Assembly (NCBI GenBank): GCA_041395665.1
Contig: JAWLAB010000003.1
Coordinates: forward strand, 62,001 to 126,000
Direction: 5' to 3'
DNA: 64,000 nucleotides
Origin: Pseudomonadales bacterium
GTDB lineage: Bacteria > Pseudomonadota > Gammaproteobacteria > Pseudomonadales > UBA7239
Every line of letters begins with the position of its first letter. Positions within the stretch are counted from its first letter, which is position 1. Below are positions 27,175 through 36,749 of this stretch, piece by piece. Below the pieces are notes generated by a model. The model was given only the letters and a program-made list of their open reading frames with translations. It made no database searches and was not told where the DNA came from. The position numbers were made by a program, and so were the translations under genes.

Positions 27175-27489
27175 ATGTCCGAAGCGCTAACCAAAGCTGA
27201 TCTTGCTGAAAAGTTGTTTGAGGAGTTAGGCCTCAATAAGCGTGAAGCAAAAGAAATTGTTGAAGTGTTTTTTGAAGAGATTCGCTCTTCATTAGCGCAG
27301 AACAAAAATGTAAAATTGTCTGGCTTCGGAAATTTTGATTTGCGCGATAAAAGCCAGCGCCCCGGTCGCAATCCAAAAACCGGTGAAGAGATACCCATTA
27401 CAGCGCGTCGTGTTGTCACTTTTCGACCTGGTCAAAAATTGAAAGCACGCGTGGAAGCCTTTGAGGGCGAAGCCGATCAAGCCGAGTAA
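27175..27489 (+). CDS. ihfA: Integration host factor alpha subunit
   Basis: DNA-bending histone-like protein that pairs with IhfB (not in the window). The ATG at 27175, three bases after the pheT stop, gives 104 residues. The DNA-binding arms are clear: KNVKLSGFGNFDLRDKSQRPGRNP with the intercalating Pro in the GRNPKTGE loop, then ITARRVVTFRPGQKLK. The extra upstream codons of the open frame lie inside pheT and are not used. Its place after pheT is conserved in gammaproteobacteria. Confidence 0.97.
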   Translation: MSEALTKADLAEKLFEELGLNKREAKEIVEVFFEEIRSSLAQNKNVKLSGFGNFDLRDKSQRPGRNPKTGEEIPITARRVVTFRPGQKLKARVEAFEGEADQAE

Positions 27490-27529
27490 GCGGATCGGTT
27501 GGAACAGTTAGCACAGGATACGAATTTTC

Positions 27530-27913
27530 ATGATGCTGGAACCCGGCAATAACGATGAGTTACCACCTATCCCCGGAAAGCGTTATTTTACGATTGGGGA
27601 AGTGAGCGAACTCTGTGATGTAAAACCGCATGTGTTGCGTTATTGGGAGCAGGAGTTCCCACAACTCAAGCCGGTGAAGCGTCGCGGCAATCGCCGTTAC
27701 TACCAGCGTCAAGAAGTGATGACTATTCGCCAAATCCGTTCACTGCTTTATGAACACGGCTTTACGATCGGCGGCGCGCGTCAGCGTTTGACGGATGAAG
27801 GCACAATTGTGGATGAAAGTGCCGAGCGCTTCCGTACGCTGGTTCGTGAAATGATTACCGAGTTAGAAGATTTGCTCGCCGTACTCGCTCAGCAAGCGCA
27901 AGCACAGAAATAG
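27530..27913 (+). CDS. MerR family transcriptional regulator
   Basis: A 127-residue regulator. The N-terminal winged helix-turn-helix is clear (YFTIGEVSELCDVKPHVLRYWEQEFPQL, shown in part: FTIGEVSEL...VLRYWE), followed by NRRYYQRQEV and a long dimerisation helix that starts after GFTIGGARQRL. No cysteine or other ligand-binding motif is seen in the short C-terminus. The same gene sits between ihfA and tRNA-Pro in Pseudomonas; its target is not established. Two ATGs at 27530 and 27533 are equally plausible starts. Confidence 0.88.
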   Translation: MMLEPGNNDELPPIPGKRYFTIGEVSELCDVKPHVLRYWEQEFPQLKPVKRRGNRRYYQRQEVMTIRQIRSLLYEHGFTIGGARQRLTDEGTIVDESAERFRTLVREMITELEDLLAVLAQQAQAQK

Positions 27914-27926
27914 CGTAAAAGAATTT

Positions 27927-28003
<77 letters not shown>

Positions 28004-28010
28004 ATTGAGA

Positions 28011-28042
28011 AAAGCCGCTTGGGAAACCAGCGGCTTTTTTGT
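28011..28042 (+). terminator. Intrinsic terminator after tRNA-Pro
   Basis: AAAGCCGCT (28011-28019) pairs perfectly with AGCGGCTTT (28029-28037) and leads into TTTGTTTT. This ends the long thrS-to-tRNA-Pro transcription block. Confidence 0.9.
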
Positions 28043-28074
28043 TTTGCTTAAGAGAACAATTAGTGGGAGTTGTT

Positions 28075-29391
28075 ATGCCTAATGCGTGGACTATCGACAT
28101 CGTGGTTATTTGCGCGACAGTGGCTGCGATGAGTGGTGTGATTGGTTTTTTTATTGCCATGCTGCGTGGTGAAAAACGAGCCAAAAATGAAAGTACAGAA
28201 CTTCAATTAAAACTTGAATTAGCAAATAAACAATGCGCAGAAGCGGAGCTGCGTTATGAGAAATTAAAAGCGCAGCAGGAAGAGCGTGCGGCGAGCCATG
28301 CGCGTGAGCTAGTTAATTTTGAGCAGCAAAAAAATAGTTTGGCTGAGCATTTCAAAGTGCTGTCGAATGAGATTTTGGAAGCAAAATCAAAATCCTTGCA
28401 GGATAGTAGCAAGATCACGCTGAATGCAGTGTTGTCACCTTTCCAGCAATCCATCGATAACTTCAAAAAAGAAGTGCAGGAAATTCATCACCGAGAAACT
28501 ACGCAGCAGGGTGAGTTGAAAAAAGAGTTAGAGCATCTCAAAGAATTGAATCAAAAAATTACACTAGAAGCACACGAGCTATCTACTGCATTGCGCGGGC
28601 AAAAAAAACTGCAAGGTAATTGGGGTGAGTTGGTGCTGGAAAATGTGCTGGATCGCTCGGGTTTACAGCTGGGTAAAGATTATCAGCGTGAAGTCAGTGT
28701 CACTGGCGAGGAGGGAAGAAAGCGTCCGGATGCGGTGGTGTTTTTGCCACAGGATAAGCACCTCATCATTGATTCAAAAGTCTCACTGAATGCTTATGTG
28801 CGTTTTGTGAATGCAGAGGAAGAAGTGGAGCGTGCTGCAGCTTTGAAAGAGCATGTGCAAGCAGTGCGAGATCGTATTAAAGAATTATCGAATAAAGAGT
28901 ACTACAAGCTGAATGGGCTCAACTCGCCCGATATGGTGTTTATGTTTGTACCGATTGAATCCGCTTTTGTCGAAGCATTAAAAGCGGATGAACAGCTTTT
29001 TCAAATGGCGATTGAAAATAATATTTTGGTGGCTACACCAACCACATTATTGACCAGTCTTAATATCGTGCGTCAGTTGTGGCGATTTGAAGATCAAAAC
29101 AAGCACACGGTCGCTTTGGCCAATAAAGCGGATGCTGTATTCAAAAAGTTGAAGAGTTTTTTGGATAGTTTTGAAAAAGTTAAGCGAGGATTGGATACTG
29201 CAACAGAAGCGTATAACACTGCCGAGGGGCAGTTGGTGAGCGGTAGAGGGAGCTTGGTGAAACAGGTGAATGACTTCAAAGAGTTGGCGCCTGCTATCAA
29301 AGCCGAGTTGCCGAGTTATTTTGTGGAAAAGGCTGAACTAGAGATTGATACACACAGCGCCCAGAGTAACCCTCCAAATAGAGTGGATTAA
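28075..29391 (+). CDS. rmuC: DNA recombination protein RmuC
   Basis: The ATG at 28075, preceded by GGGAG, gives 438 residues. An N-terminal membrane anchor (residues about 5-28) is followed by a long coiled coil (about 30-180) and the RmuC domain, which belongs to the PD-(D/E)XK nuclease group: GNWGELVLENVLDRSGL, RPDAVVFLPQ, IDSKVSLNAY. In E. coli rmuC mutants have more inversions at short inverted repeats. The gene stands alone after a terminator. Confidence 0.93.
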   Translation: MPNAWTIDIVVICATVAAMSGVIGFFIAMLRGEKRAKNESTELQLKLELANKQCAEAELRYEKLKAQQEERAASHARELVNFEQQKNSLAEHFKVLSNEILEAKSKSLQDSSKITLNAVLSPFQQSIDNFKKEVQEIHHRETTQQGELKKELEHLKELNQKITLEAHELSTALRGQKKLQGNWGELVLENVLDRSGLQLGKDYQREVSVTGEEGRKRPDAVVFLPQDKHLIIDSKVSLNAYVRFVNAEEEVERAAALKEHVQAVRDRIKELSNKEYYKLNGLNSPDMVFMFVPIESAFVEALKADEQLFQMAIENNILVATPTTLLTSLNIVRQLWRFEDQNKHTVALANKADAVFKKLKSFLDSFEKVKRGLDTATEAYNTAEGQLVSGRGSLVKQVNDFKELAPAIKAELPSYFVEKAELEIDTHSAQSNPPNRVD

Positions 29392-29474
29392 AGTGGGCGT
29401 TGGAAAGCGGTGAATTAGGTTGCTACCTCTAATCTATCCAACAAAATGGCGGCTTCGTCAAAAGGAATATAGAC

Positions 29475-31727
29475 ATGCGGAAGATCGCTCTCTTCTGTTT
29501 CTGCTGCTTATTCGTACCAGTGGTGTTAGCTGCTAGCTTGCGAGATCAAGCGGGTGAAGCGCGCCATGCTGGGCGTTTTGAACAATCAGAGAAATTGTTT
29601 CGTCAAGCATTAGCAGCGCAGCCAAATTTTGCACCTTTACTGCTTGATTTGACGACAGTACTGATTGATCAAAAGAAATTCCTAGAAGCAGAAAAAAATC
29701 TTCATCAATACTTATTGCGTTTTGGTGAGAGCGAGAGCTATTGGTTAACCAAAGCCTACTGGCATGATCGCCAGTCGCTTTTTTTCGATAGTCTGACTGA
29801 CTATGACAATGCGTTGCGAATGAATCCTCGCAGCACAGTGGCTATGCAAAACTATATTCAGACGGCAGATACGATTGGTGTGCCAGATAAAGCGGTGGCT
29901 TTGGCACGTGTTTATCCTGATGCTATCAATAAGGAAGGCTGGCTGCGTTTGTATTCCGATAGCGCTGCTTATGCTGTTCGTCTAGCAGGAATGCCAGAGC
30001 CAGATCAAAGCCTTCGCAAAAAAAATATTCATGAAGCAATTCGTCGCTGCGATAGAGTGATTAAACTTTTATACGAACAGTTTCCTGAGCGCGTTGCAGC
30101 CATGCAGCAAGCGCGTATGGATAGATTGTTGGTGTGGGAGTTGGATGCAAGACATCAACAAGTACTGGATGAGTTCGATGTCTTGGTAGTAGAACGCACT
30201 ATTATTCGTGATGATATTCGCGTTGCAGTGGCGCAATCTGCTTTGTACCTTGAAAAGCCTGATCGCGCTATAGAAGTTTTACAACCTTTGATAGATAAAA
30301 AAACAACGGATGCAAACGCTAGAACTTTGTATTTTTATGCGCAGTTAGAAAGTGAGAATTTTGATGGTGCAAGGAAAACAATCGATGTACTGATTGTCGA
30401 TGAGAAACCTTGGTTGTATGGAAAGTCTGATCGTGTGGTGGGAAAAAATTGGGATAGGCAGAATGCAGACTACAACAGCATCATGCTGAAGGCGTGGGGA
30501 AACCAATTAGATGATGCACAAACTGAGATAGGGGTTTATCAAGAGCGAGCACCACTTAATGCAGATTTGCGATCTGCGGTTGGGCAGATTTATCAATTGC
30601 GCGGATCGCCCAGAGAAGCTGAGCGGTGGCAGCGTGATGCTTTGCAAATTACACCAGATTCTTACAGTGCTTGGTCAGGCATTATTGGCAGTCGAATGGC
30701 GCTCTACGATTTCCCAGAAGCAGAAAAAATTACGCAGCGTTTGGTGAGTAAGTACCCAGACCTTAAATCCAGTGAAAATCTGAAAGAAGATTGGGCTATT
30801 CATAATATGCAGGAGCTTTCGATGGATTTTTCATTGGGGCATAGTCAAGTCAGTAGCCATGGCTCTAATGGCAACGGTAAAAATACAGGTGCAAACGGTA
30901 GCCGCGATTTTGAAGCGGAGGTGTGGTGGTATTCCAAGCCTATCGATTATCAATATCGAGCTTTTTTTCATACAACATCAAGCACCGGAACTTTTGAAGA
31001 AGGGAAAGGGCAGATTGATCGTTACGGCGTAGGAGCTGAACAGCGCGATCAGATGAATGAAGTTGCTTATCGCAATACAGCGGAAGTCAATCGCAGTTAC
31101 GCATCCGATGCAGATTTGGGTTTAACACTGACAACCGAATGGCAGTTAGATGACAACTGGTCAGTCAATGGTGGATTGGAAACTTTTAGTTCGCAACTGC
31201 CAGTTCGTGCGTATAACGCAGGTATAAAAGCGCACTCAGTAGAAACGGGTGTGCGTTATCAAGTGGATGAAGGTGAGTATTACCGTGCAGGTTTAACTTA
31301 TGTGGATTTTTCTGACGGAAATCAACGTTGGATGTTAGGTGCTCAAGGTTATCAAGTAGTGTGGAGTAACCCACATCATCAGTGGGCATTGCTAGAGTCA
31401 GTTTACACATCAACTAATTCTGAAAATAACACCATTTATTTCAATCCTAGCAGCGATCTGGATATTGGTATTGCGGCAGAGTATCAGGGAATTATTAAAC
31501 GCCATTATGATTTTGAGTTTCGTCACACCTTGTTAATGGGTATAGGAACTTATACGCAACAAGATTTTGGAACCGATCCAACGGCACAAATTCTTTATCG
31601 TCACAATTGGAAGCGAGATAAAACTTTGGAATGGTTTTATGGGGTAGGGCTTAATTACCATCCTTATGATGGTGATGAAGAGTTGCGCAGCACAGCATTC
31701 GGAGGTTTCACATGGCGCTTCGAATGA
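29475..31727 (+). CDS. pgaA: Poly-beta-1,6-GlcNAc export porin PgaA
   Basis: A 750-residue outer-membrane protein. A signal peptide (1-19) is followed by TPR-type helical repeats to about residue 450 (for example HAGRFEQSEKLFRQAL and GQIYQLRGSPREAERWQRDAL) that bind de-N-acetylated polymer in the periplasm. The last 270 or so residues alternate in beta-strand style and end in a terminal Phe-rich strand (GGFTWRFE), as in the PgaA barrel. Slightly shorter than E. coli PgaA (807). First gene of pgaABCD; pgaB overlaps its end by 16 bases. Confidence 0.9.
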   Translation: MRKIALFCFCCLFVPVVLAASLRDQAGEARHAGRFEQSEKLFRQALAAQPNFAPLLLDLTTVLIDQKKFLEAEKNLHQYLLRFGESESYWLTKAYWHDRQSLFFDSLTDYDNALRMNPRSTVAMQNYIQTADTIGVPDKAVALARVYPDAINKEGWLRLYSDSAAYAVRLAGMPEPDQSLRKKNIHEAIRRCDRVIKLLYEQFPERVAAMQQARMDRLLVWELDARHQQVLDEFDVLVVERTIIRDDIRVAVAQSALYLEKPDRAIEVLQPLIDKKTTDANARTLYFYAQLESENFDGARKTIDVLIVDEKPWLYGKSDRVVGKNWDRQNADYNSIMLKAWGNQLDDAQTEIGVYQERAPLNADLRSAVGQIYQLRGSPREAERWQRDALQITPDSYSAWSGIIGSRMALYDFPEAEKITQRLVSKYPDLKSSENLKEDWAIHNMQELSMDFSLGHSQVSSHGSNGNGKNTGANGSRDFEAEVWWYSKPIDYQYRAFFHTTSSTGTFEEGKGQIDRYGVGAEQRDQMNEVAYRNTAEVNRSYASDADLGLTLTTEWQLDDNWSVNGGLETFSSQLPVRAYNAGIKAHSVETGVRYQVDEGEYYRAGLTYVDFSDGNQRWMLGAQGYQVVWSNPHHQWALLESVYTSTNSENNTIYFNPSSDLDIGIAAEYQGIIKRHYDFEFRHTLLMGIGTYTQQDFGTDPTAQILYRHNWKRDKTLEWFYGVGLNYHPYDGDEELRSTAFGGFTWRFE

Positions 31728-33694
31728 TCCATCGTTATATTTTCACAATTATTTGTTTACTTCTGCAAAATATTGTTTTGTTGCCATCTGCATTGGCCGA
31801 TGAGTTAATTACTTTGTGTTATCACGATGTGCGCGATGATGTCGATGGGCATTTAGATGCAGATACTGTTGCTGTCAGTAGTAAGCAATTAGCAGAACAG
31901 TTTGAGTGGTTGCGCCAAAATGGTTACACACCGGTATCGGTAAACCAATTGGAGGACGCGCGCCTCGGTAAAAAATCATTACCATCTAAAGCAGTTTTAC
32001 TGAGTTTTGATGATGGATATGAAAGTTTTTATACGCGTGTTTTTCCTCTGTTGAAGTTGTACGGTTATCCCGCAGTGATGGCTGTGGTAGGGCGTTGGCT
32101 GGACTTAACCGAAAATCGCACTGCACAAGGTAGTGCAGGGAGTGCCTACATAAAAAAAGGGCTGTCAGCTGCGGAAATACGCGAGATGCAGGCCAGTGGA
32201 TTGATTGAATTTGCCTCGCATAGTTACGATTCGCACAGAGGCATTTTGGCTAATCCACAAGGTAATGAAGAGCCGGCGATGGTCACGCGTTTGTATGATG
32301 CCAAACACCAACGCTATGAAACGGAACAACAAGCGTATCAGCGTATTTTTCAGGATGCACAGCGCAGCAGTAAACAATTACAAAAGTTGACGGGTGTAGC
32401 ACCGAGAGTCATGGTTTGGCCTTATGGTGCATGGAATATTCCTGCAGAGAATGCAGCAAGGGCAGCGGGGTTTCGTTGGTTCTTTACATTAGGACGAGAG
32501 CCTATCCGAAACCGTATATCAGCGAGTGGTCGCATTGAGCGCCATATGTTGGCTTCCAATCCATCGCTGTCAGATTTTAAGGAAATGCTAAAACCTTATC
32601 GTATGCCTGTTTCACCTGTGCGGGCTGCGCATGTGGATTTAGATTATGTTTACGATGCAGATCCTGTGCGGCTGAATAGTAATTTAGATAAATTATTAAA
32701 TCGTATTCAGAAGTTACATATTTCTACTGTGTATTTGCAGGCATTTGCGGATCCGGATGGTGACGGTAATGCCAGTGCAGTTTATTTTCCCAACCGCCAT
32801 TTACCTGTGCGGGCGGATTTATTTAATCGCGTTGCTTGGCAATTAAAAACGCGTGCAGGTGTCGATGTGTATGCGTGGATGCCTGTACTGGCCTTTGACT
32901 TTGGTAAAGATTTCTATCGTATACACGGTATCCGGCAGTGGTGTGAGCAAGGGGTACCAGTAGCTCCGGACTCTGCTTATCAGCGCTTGTCTTTATTTGA
33001 CCCATTAGCGCGCCAGCGTATTTTGGATTTGTACAGTGACTTAGCAGCACATGCTAACTTTCAAGGGGTTTTGTTTCACGATGATGCCATTATCGATACA
33101 GATGAGGATTTTCATCCTCAAGCGGTACAGTGGTTTTCACAACGCGGTGTGCAATTAAATAATTATGCACAGTGGAAAGATGATGCGATTCAGCGCAAAC
33201 GCTTCACCTATTTGAAAGTTCAGGCACTGGATGCCTTTACACAGGATTTGGCTGAAGCAGTCAAAGTGTATCGGCCTGAAATTCGCACTGCGCGTAATTT
33301 CTATGCAGAAACGGCGTTGAATCCACAAAGTGTAGATTGGTTTGCGCAAAGTATGGAAACGGCATTGCTTAAATATGATTATGTCGCTTTGATGGCGATG
33401 CCTTGGATGGAGAAAGCTGAAGATCCTGAACAGTGGACAAAAAATCTGATTAAGAAACTCGAATATCTATCGCCGGCACAGAAAAATCGTTTTGTTGTTG
33501 AATTGCAAGCGCGTGATTGGCGTACAGGGGAAGCTATCAATAATCGGAATTTTTCGCAGCAAGTAAAATTATGGTCGCGAGAAGGCTATCTAAACTTTGC
33601 ATGGTATCCGGATGATTTTCACGCCAACATTCCAGACTTTGATACTGTGTTCAAAGCATTGTCGTTGCAAGACTATCCCTATGAACGGCGGTAG
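31712..33694 (+). CDS. pgaB: Poly-beta-1,6-GlcNAc N-deacetylase PgaB
   Basis: A 660-residue periplasmic enzyme that partly deacetylates the polymer before export. GGAGG at 31701-31705 lies 6 bases before the ATG at 31712, which decides the start despite the pgaA overlap. The N-terminal NodB-type domain shows the metal site FDDGY (Asp100-Asp101) and HSYDSH (His170, His175). The C-terminal half is the glycoside-hydrolase-like PgaB domain with FHDDAIIDTDED. The signal ends ALA-DE with no lipobox cysteine, so unlike E. coli PgaB it is probably not a lipoprotein. Confidence 0.92.
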   Translation: MALRMIHRYIFTIICLLLQNIVLLPSALADELITLCYHDVRDDVDGHLDADTVAVSSKQLAEQFEWLRQNGYTPVSVNQLEDARLGKKSLPSKAVLLSFDDGYESFYTRVFPLLKLYGYPAVMAVVGRWLDLTENRTAQGSAGSAYIKKGLSAAEIREMQASGLIEFASHSYDSHRGILANPQGNEEPAMVTRLYDAKHQRYETEQQAYQRIFQDAQRSSKQLQKLTGVAPRVMVWPYGAWNIPAENAARAAGFRWFFTLGREPIRNRISASGRIERHMLASNPSLSDFKEMLKPYRMPVSPVRAAHVDLDYVYDADPVRLNSNLDKLLNRIQKLHISTVYLQAFADPDGDGNASAVYFPNRHLPVRADLFNRVAWQLKTRAGVDVYAWMPVLAFDFGKDFYRIHGIRQWCEQGVPVAPDSAYQRLSLFDPLARQRILDLYSDLAAHANFQGVLFHDDAIIDTDEDFHPQAVQWFSQRGVQLNNYAQWKDDAIQRKRFTYLKVQALDAFTQDLAEAVKVYRPEIRTARNFYAETALNPQSVDWFAQSMETALLKYDYVALMAMPWMEKAEDPEQWTKNLIKKLEYLSPAQKNRFVVELQARDWRTGEAINNRNFSQQVKLWSREGYLNFAWYPDDFHANIPDFDTVFKALSLQDYPYERR

Positions 33695-33699
33695 TGGTT

Positions 33700-34965
33700 A
33701 TGTTTGAGCGCATCGTCGATTTTCTGTTGGCATTCACCTTTATGTACCCATTGTTGATGGCTTACTTGTGGATGTTTGGCGGTATTTACTATCGTCTGCA
33801 TTGGGAAAAGCACGACGGTGATGATTGGCGTCATCCAGAGCCATTAGATTTTTATCCTAAAGTGACGGTGATGTTGCCATGTCATAACGAAGGCGATTTA
33901 GTGGTTGAAACGCTGAGTTTTTTATTGGATTTGGATTATCCCAACTACGATGTGATTGCGATCAATGATGGCAGTACCGATAACACGGGCGCGCTTTTGG
34001 ATGAGCAAGTAAAGTTGCACGATAAGTTGCGTGTAATTCACCTCGCCACCAATCAAGGCAAAGCAATGGGATTAAATACTGCCGCGCTAATGACAGATAG
34101 TGAGTATTTAGTGTGTATTGATGGTGATGCCTTATTAGATCGACAGGCGTTGCATTGGTTGATGTCGCATTTTGTTGACTCTCCACGGGTAGGAGCAGTC
34201 ACGGGTAATCCGCGTATTCGCAATCGCTCCTCTTTGCTGGGAAAAATTCAGGTGGGCGAGTTTTCTTGCATTATTGGTTTGATTAAGCGTGCGCAACGCA
34301 TTTACGGGCGAGTGTTTACGGTATCTGGTGTGGTGGTGGCTTTTCGCAAAGCGGCACTACAGCGCATTGGATATTGGAGTACCGATATGATTACGGAAGA
34401 CATTGATGTCAGTTGGCGTTTGCAGTTGGCGCATTGGGATGTGCGTTACGAGCCCAACGCGTTGTGTTGGATTTTAATGCCGGAAACTTTGAAAGGATTG
34501 TTTCGTCAGCGCACGCGTTGGGCGCAAGGTGGTGCGGAAGTGTGGTCGCGCTATTTACCTAAGATGTTACATTGGAAAAAACGCAGAATGTGGTTTGTGG
34601 CACTGGAATATATCGTCAGTGTCTTGTGGAGTTACACATTGGTTGCAATCGCTTTATTGTGGATAGCTGGAAAATTTGTCGAGCTACCGGATTACCTTTA
34701 TATCCGTACATTGCTGCCAGGGTGGACGGGTGTCATTCTTGGCTGTACCTGTCTTTTGCAGTTTCTGGTCAGCATGATTATCGATTCTCGGTATGAGAGA
34801 GGTATCATGAAAAATTATTATTGGATGGTGTGGTATCCGTTGGCGTATTGGATGCTCAATGTTGTCACTACCGTTTGCGGTTTCCCTAAAGCATTTTTTA
34901 AGAAGAAAGGTAAGCGAGCCGTATGGACGAGTCCAGATCGCGGGTTACAGAGCCTCGACAACTGA
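33700..34965 (+). CDS. pgaC: Poly-beta-1,6-GlcNAc synthase PgaC (GT2)
   Basis: Processive family 2 glycosyltransferase of the inner membrane that polymerises UDP-GlcNAc. Motifs: INDGSTDNTG, the metal DXD as CIDGDALLD, the base ITEDIDVSWRL and the QXXRW product-binding motif as RQRTRWAQGG. One N-terminal and about three to four C-terminal spans flank the catalytic domain. ATG at 33700 is preferred over GTG at 33694 because MFERIVDF aligns with known starts. In E. coli c-di-GMP activates it together with PgaD. Confidence 0.93.
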   Translation: MFERIVDFLLAFTFMYPLLMAYLWMFGGIYYRLHWEKHDGDDWRHPEPLDFYPKVTVMLPCHNEGDLVVETLSFLLDLDYPNYDVIAINDGSTDNTGALLDEQVKLHDKLRVIHLATNQGKAMGLNTAALMTDSEYLVCIDGDALLDRQALHWLMSHFVDSPRVGAVTGNPRIRNRSSLLGKIQVGEFSCIIGLIKRAQRIYGRVFTVSGVVVAFRKAALQRIGYWSTDMITEDIDVSWRLQLAHWDVRYEPNALCWILMPETLKGLFRQRTRWAQGGAEVWSRYLPKMLHWKKRRMWFVALEYIVSVLWSYTLVAIALLWIAGKFVELPDYLYIRTLLPGWTGVILGCTCLLQFLVSMIIDSRYERGIMKNYYWMVWYPLAYWMLNVVTTVCGFPKAFFKKKGKRAVWTSPDRGLQSLDN

Positions 34966-35429
34966 TCATTGATTCTCCTTCTGTCTTGCGTTTGAAAGAC
35001 CGTTTTGCAGAAGTCAGTATCACGCTATTTTTTTGGTTGGTACTGCTGTACTTGTGGCAGCCGGTATTTAGTCTTTTGGCTTGGTTGTTTCAAGGCTACG
35101 CTTTCTATCGCCATATGTTTGATTTGGGGGGGTATGGCGCTTTTGGTAAGGTGGCGTTGGAATATTTAATGATTATTTGTTTGATTGATGGCATTTTTCT
35201 TCTGTGGGCGGTAGTAAACAGGCTACGCTTTCGTAAAAAAGATAGGCGACAAAGAGTTCCAGATACATCATTGCTTGAACATTCGCTGTATTGCAGAGTG
35301 CAACCACAAGATGTAGAGCAGTGGCGCGAGTATCGTCAGATGGTCGTTGCGTTTGGTGATGATGGCTACATATCGGGTGTTACTCAAGAGTCATTGGCAA
35401 GCTTTAAGTCAGCAGCTAGTCCAACTTAA
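34923..35429 (+). CDS. pgaD: PgaD-like subunit of poly-GlcNAc synthase
   Basis: A 168-residue protein with two membrane segments (FFWLVLLYLWQPVFSLLAWLF near residues 35-55, quoted in part as LLYLWQPVFSL, and IICLIDGIFLLWAVV near 85-100) and a cytoplasmic tail. The WQP motif after the first span is typical of PgaD. It overlaps pgaC by 43 bases. In E. coli PgaC and PgaD jointly bind c-di-GMP. It is about 30 residues longer than the E. coli protein, mostly in the C-terminal tail. Confidence 0.85.
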   Translation: MDESRSRVTEPRQLIIDSPSVLRLKDRFAEVSITLFFWLVLLYLWQPVFSLLAWLFQGYAFYRHMFDLGGYGAFGKVALEYLMIICLIDGIFLLWAVVNRLRFRKKDRRQRVPDTSLLEHSLYCRVQPQDVEQWREYRQMVVAFGDDGYISGVTQESLASFKSAASPT

Positions 35430-36513
35430 TGGCACTGCTAATATGTTCTGCGAGTAGTTTCTGGCCATAAGGTGTGTAGTGGGTATCTAACCAAAGGTCA
35501 GTGCGTGGAAAGTTTTTGCTGTAATAAAAAGAGTGGCTAATTTTCTTTTTTTCGAGCTGTGTAGCTAAGGTATTGATGAGTGCGGCTGGTTTGTCATCGG
35601 TATTTATAGTCATTAAAAAAACAACATGGAAGCGTATTTTTCTATCCTGGCAGAATGTTTGTATGGCTTGCAGTAATTTTTTTGTAATTTCTACAGAATA
35701 CTCCTCTGTTTCAGTTGGCTTTTCTGGTATGAGATTTGTATTCGTGTGTGATGGCGCAAAAATAATACGAGCAAGTTTGTCGAGCATGAAATTCAGAAGC
35801 TGGCTTTTTTGTAACCATGTTTGTGCGGGCGGTGGTTCAGTAATAGAAACAGCTTCTGGTATGGCATAGGGCACGGGTACATTGGTCAGCTGTAATTGAT
35901 TGTCTTTATCTTGCTGAAACATCGGTTTTGGATAGCTGTACCTTTCTGTGGCGATATTGTCTTCAAAATCGTTGTAATACAGCAAAAGTACAACATCATC
36001 GTAATGCTTGTCTGGGTGTTGTTTGCTAAAGCGTTGCAGTGTTAACAGTTCTTGGTCAGTGCCGTAGCCCGGCACACTTAAGTTGTAGATATTGGCATTT
36101 GGGTTTTGTTGATTGAAAACAGATGTAGCGGTTTCGTTGTCTTCAACACCCCATCCCCAGCCGTAAGAGTCGCCCAGTAATAAAATATTGCGCTTATTGG
36201 GAATGAAAGTTGGTGTTTGGTTGCGAAAAGCGTGTTCATCGTGTGTGACATGAACAATAAAATCTTTGGAGATATACGGCGACCGCGCGTTAGGTGTGCC
36301 TTTCCAACCGAGTTCTGCGTCATACATAAAGAGCCCATTGCGTAGAGCGGGGCGTTTGCCTACACCGTAATCAGGGCTGGGCAGCCATGTACGCACAGCC
36401 CATTCTGCTGCAGCAAGGCTGAATATGAGAGAAATACAAAATAAAAACAGGTTGCCCAGTAGTGAGCGAGGAAAGCCTAGATTTTTGGCGAGAGGGAGAG
36501 GTTTTTGAGCCAT
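35416..36513 (-). CDS. Membrane-anchored SGNH-type hydrolase, second copy
   Basis: A 365-residue protein with one N-terminal membrane segment (about residues 18-38) and a periplasmic SGNH domain. Block I is LLLGDSYGWGWG, the oxyanion Gly/Asn region reads LSVPGYGTDQE and YYNDFEDN, and the catalytic Asp-His lies in WLDTHYTPYGQ. Its 3' end overlaps the end of pgaD on the opposite strand by 14 bases. A link to PGA acylation is possible by position only. Substrate unknown. Confidence 0.65.
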   Translation of the reverse strand: MAQKPLPLAKNLGFPRSLLGNLFLFCISLIFSLAAAEWAVRTWLPSPDYGVGKRPALRNGLFMYDAELGWKGTPNARSPYISKDFIVHVTHDEHAFRNQTPTFIPNKRNILLLGDSYGWGWGVEDNETATSVFNQQNPNANIYNLSVPGYGTDQELLTLQRFSKQHPDKHYDDVVLLLYYNDFEDNIATERYSYPKPMFQQDKDNQLQLTNVPVPYAIPEAVSITEPPPAQTWLQKSQLLNFMLDKLARIIFAPSHTNTNLIPEKPTETEEYSVEITKKLLQAIQTFCQDRKIRFHVVFLMTINTDDKPAALINTLATQLEKKKISHSFYYSKNFPRTDLWLDTHYTPYGQKLLAEHISSAIKLD

Positions 36514-36527
36514 CCGTGGCCCAGTTG

Positions 36528-36728
36528 TTAGGCCGCAGCGTAGAAGCTAGCCATTTGAACGGCTTCACTTCGCGCTTCACGCAGGTACTGCTTAGCGCAA
36601 CTACCGCAGCTGCCACAGTCTGCGCCGACACCCAGTTGCTCACGCAAGTCTTTCATTGTGCGGGCACCGGCCTGAACGGCGGCATGGATTTGCTTTTCAG
36701 TGACAGCCTTGCAGACGCAAACATACAT
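36528..36728 (-). CDS. bfd: Bacterioferritin-associated ferredoxin Bfd
   Basis: A 66-residue [2Fe-2S] protein. The four ligands are the CVCK pair at residues 4-6 and the later CGSCGSC group. Bfd delivers electrons to bacterioferritin haem so that stored Fe(III) is released as Fe(II). The ATG at 36728 is chosen because family similarity starts there (MYVCVCKAV); the longer open frame is the promoter region. It lies 67 bases downstream of a bfr gene with its own promoter and Fur-like site. Confidence 0.93.
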   Translation of the reverse strand: MYVCVCKAVTEKQIHAAVQAGARTMKDLREQLGVGADCGSCGSCAKQYLREARSEAVQMASFYAAA

Positions 36729-36749
36729 AAATGCAATCTCACAAATATC

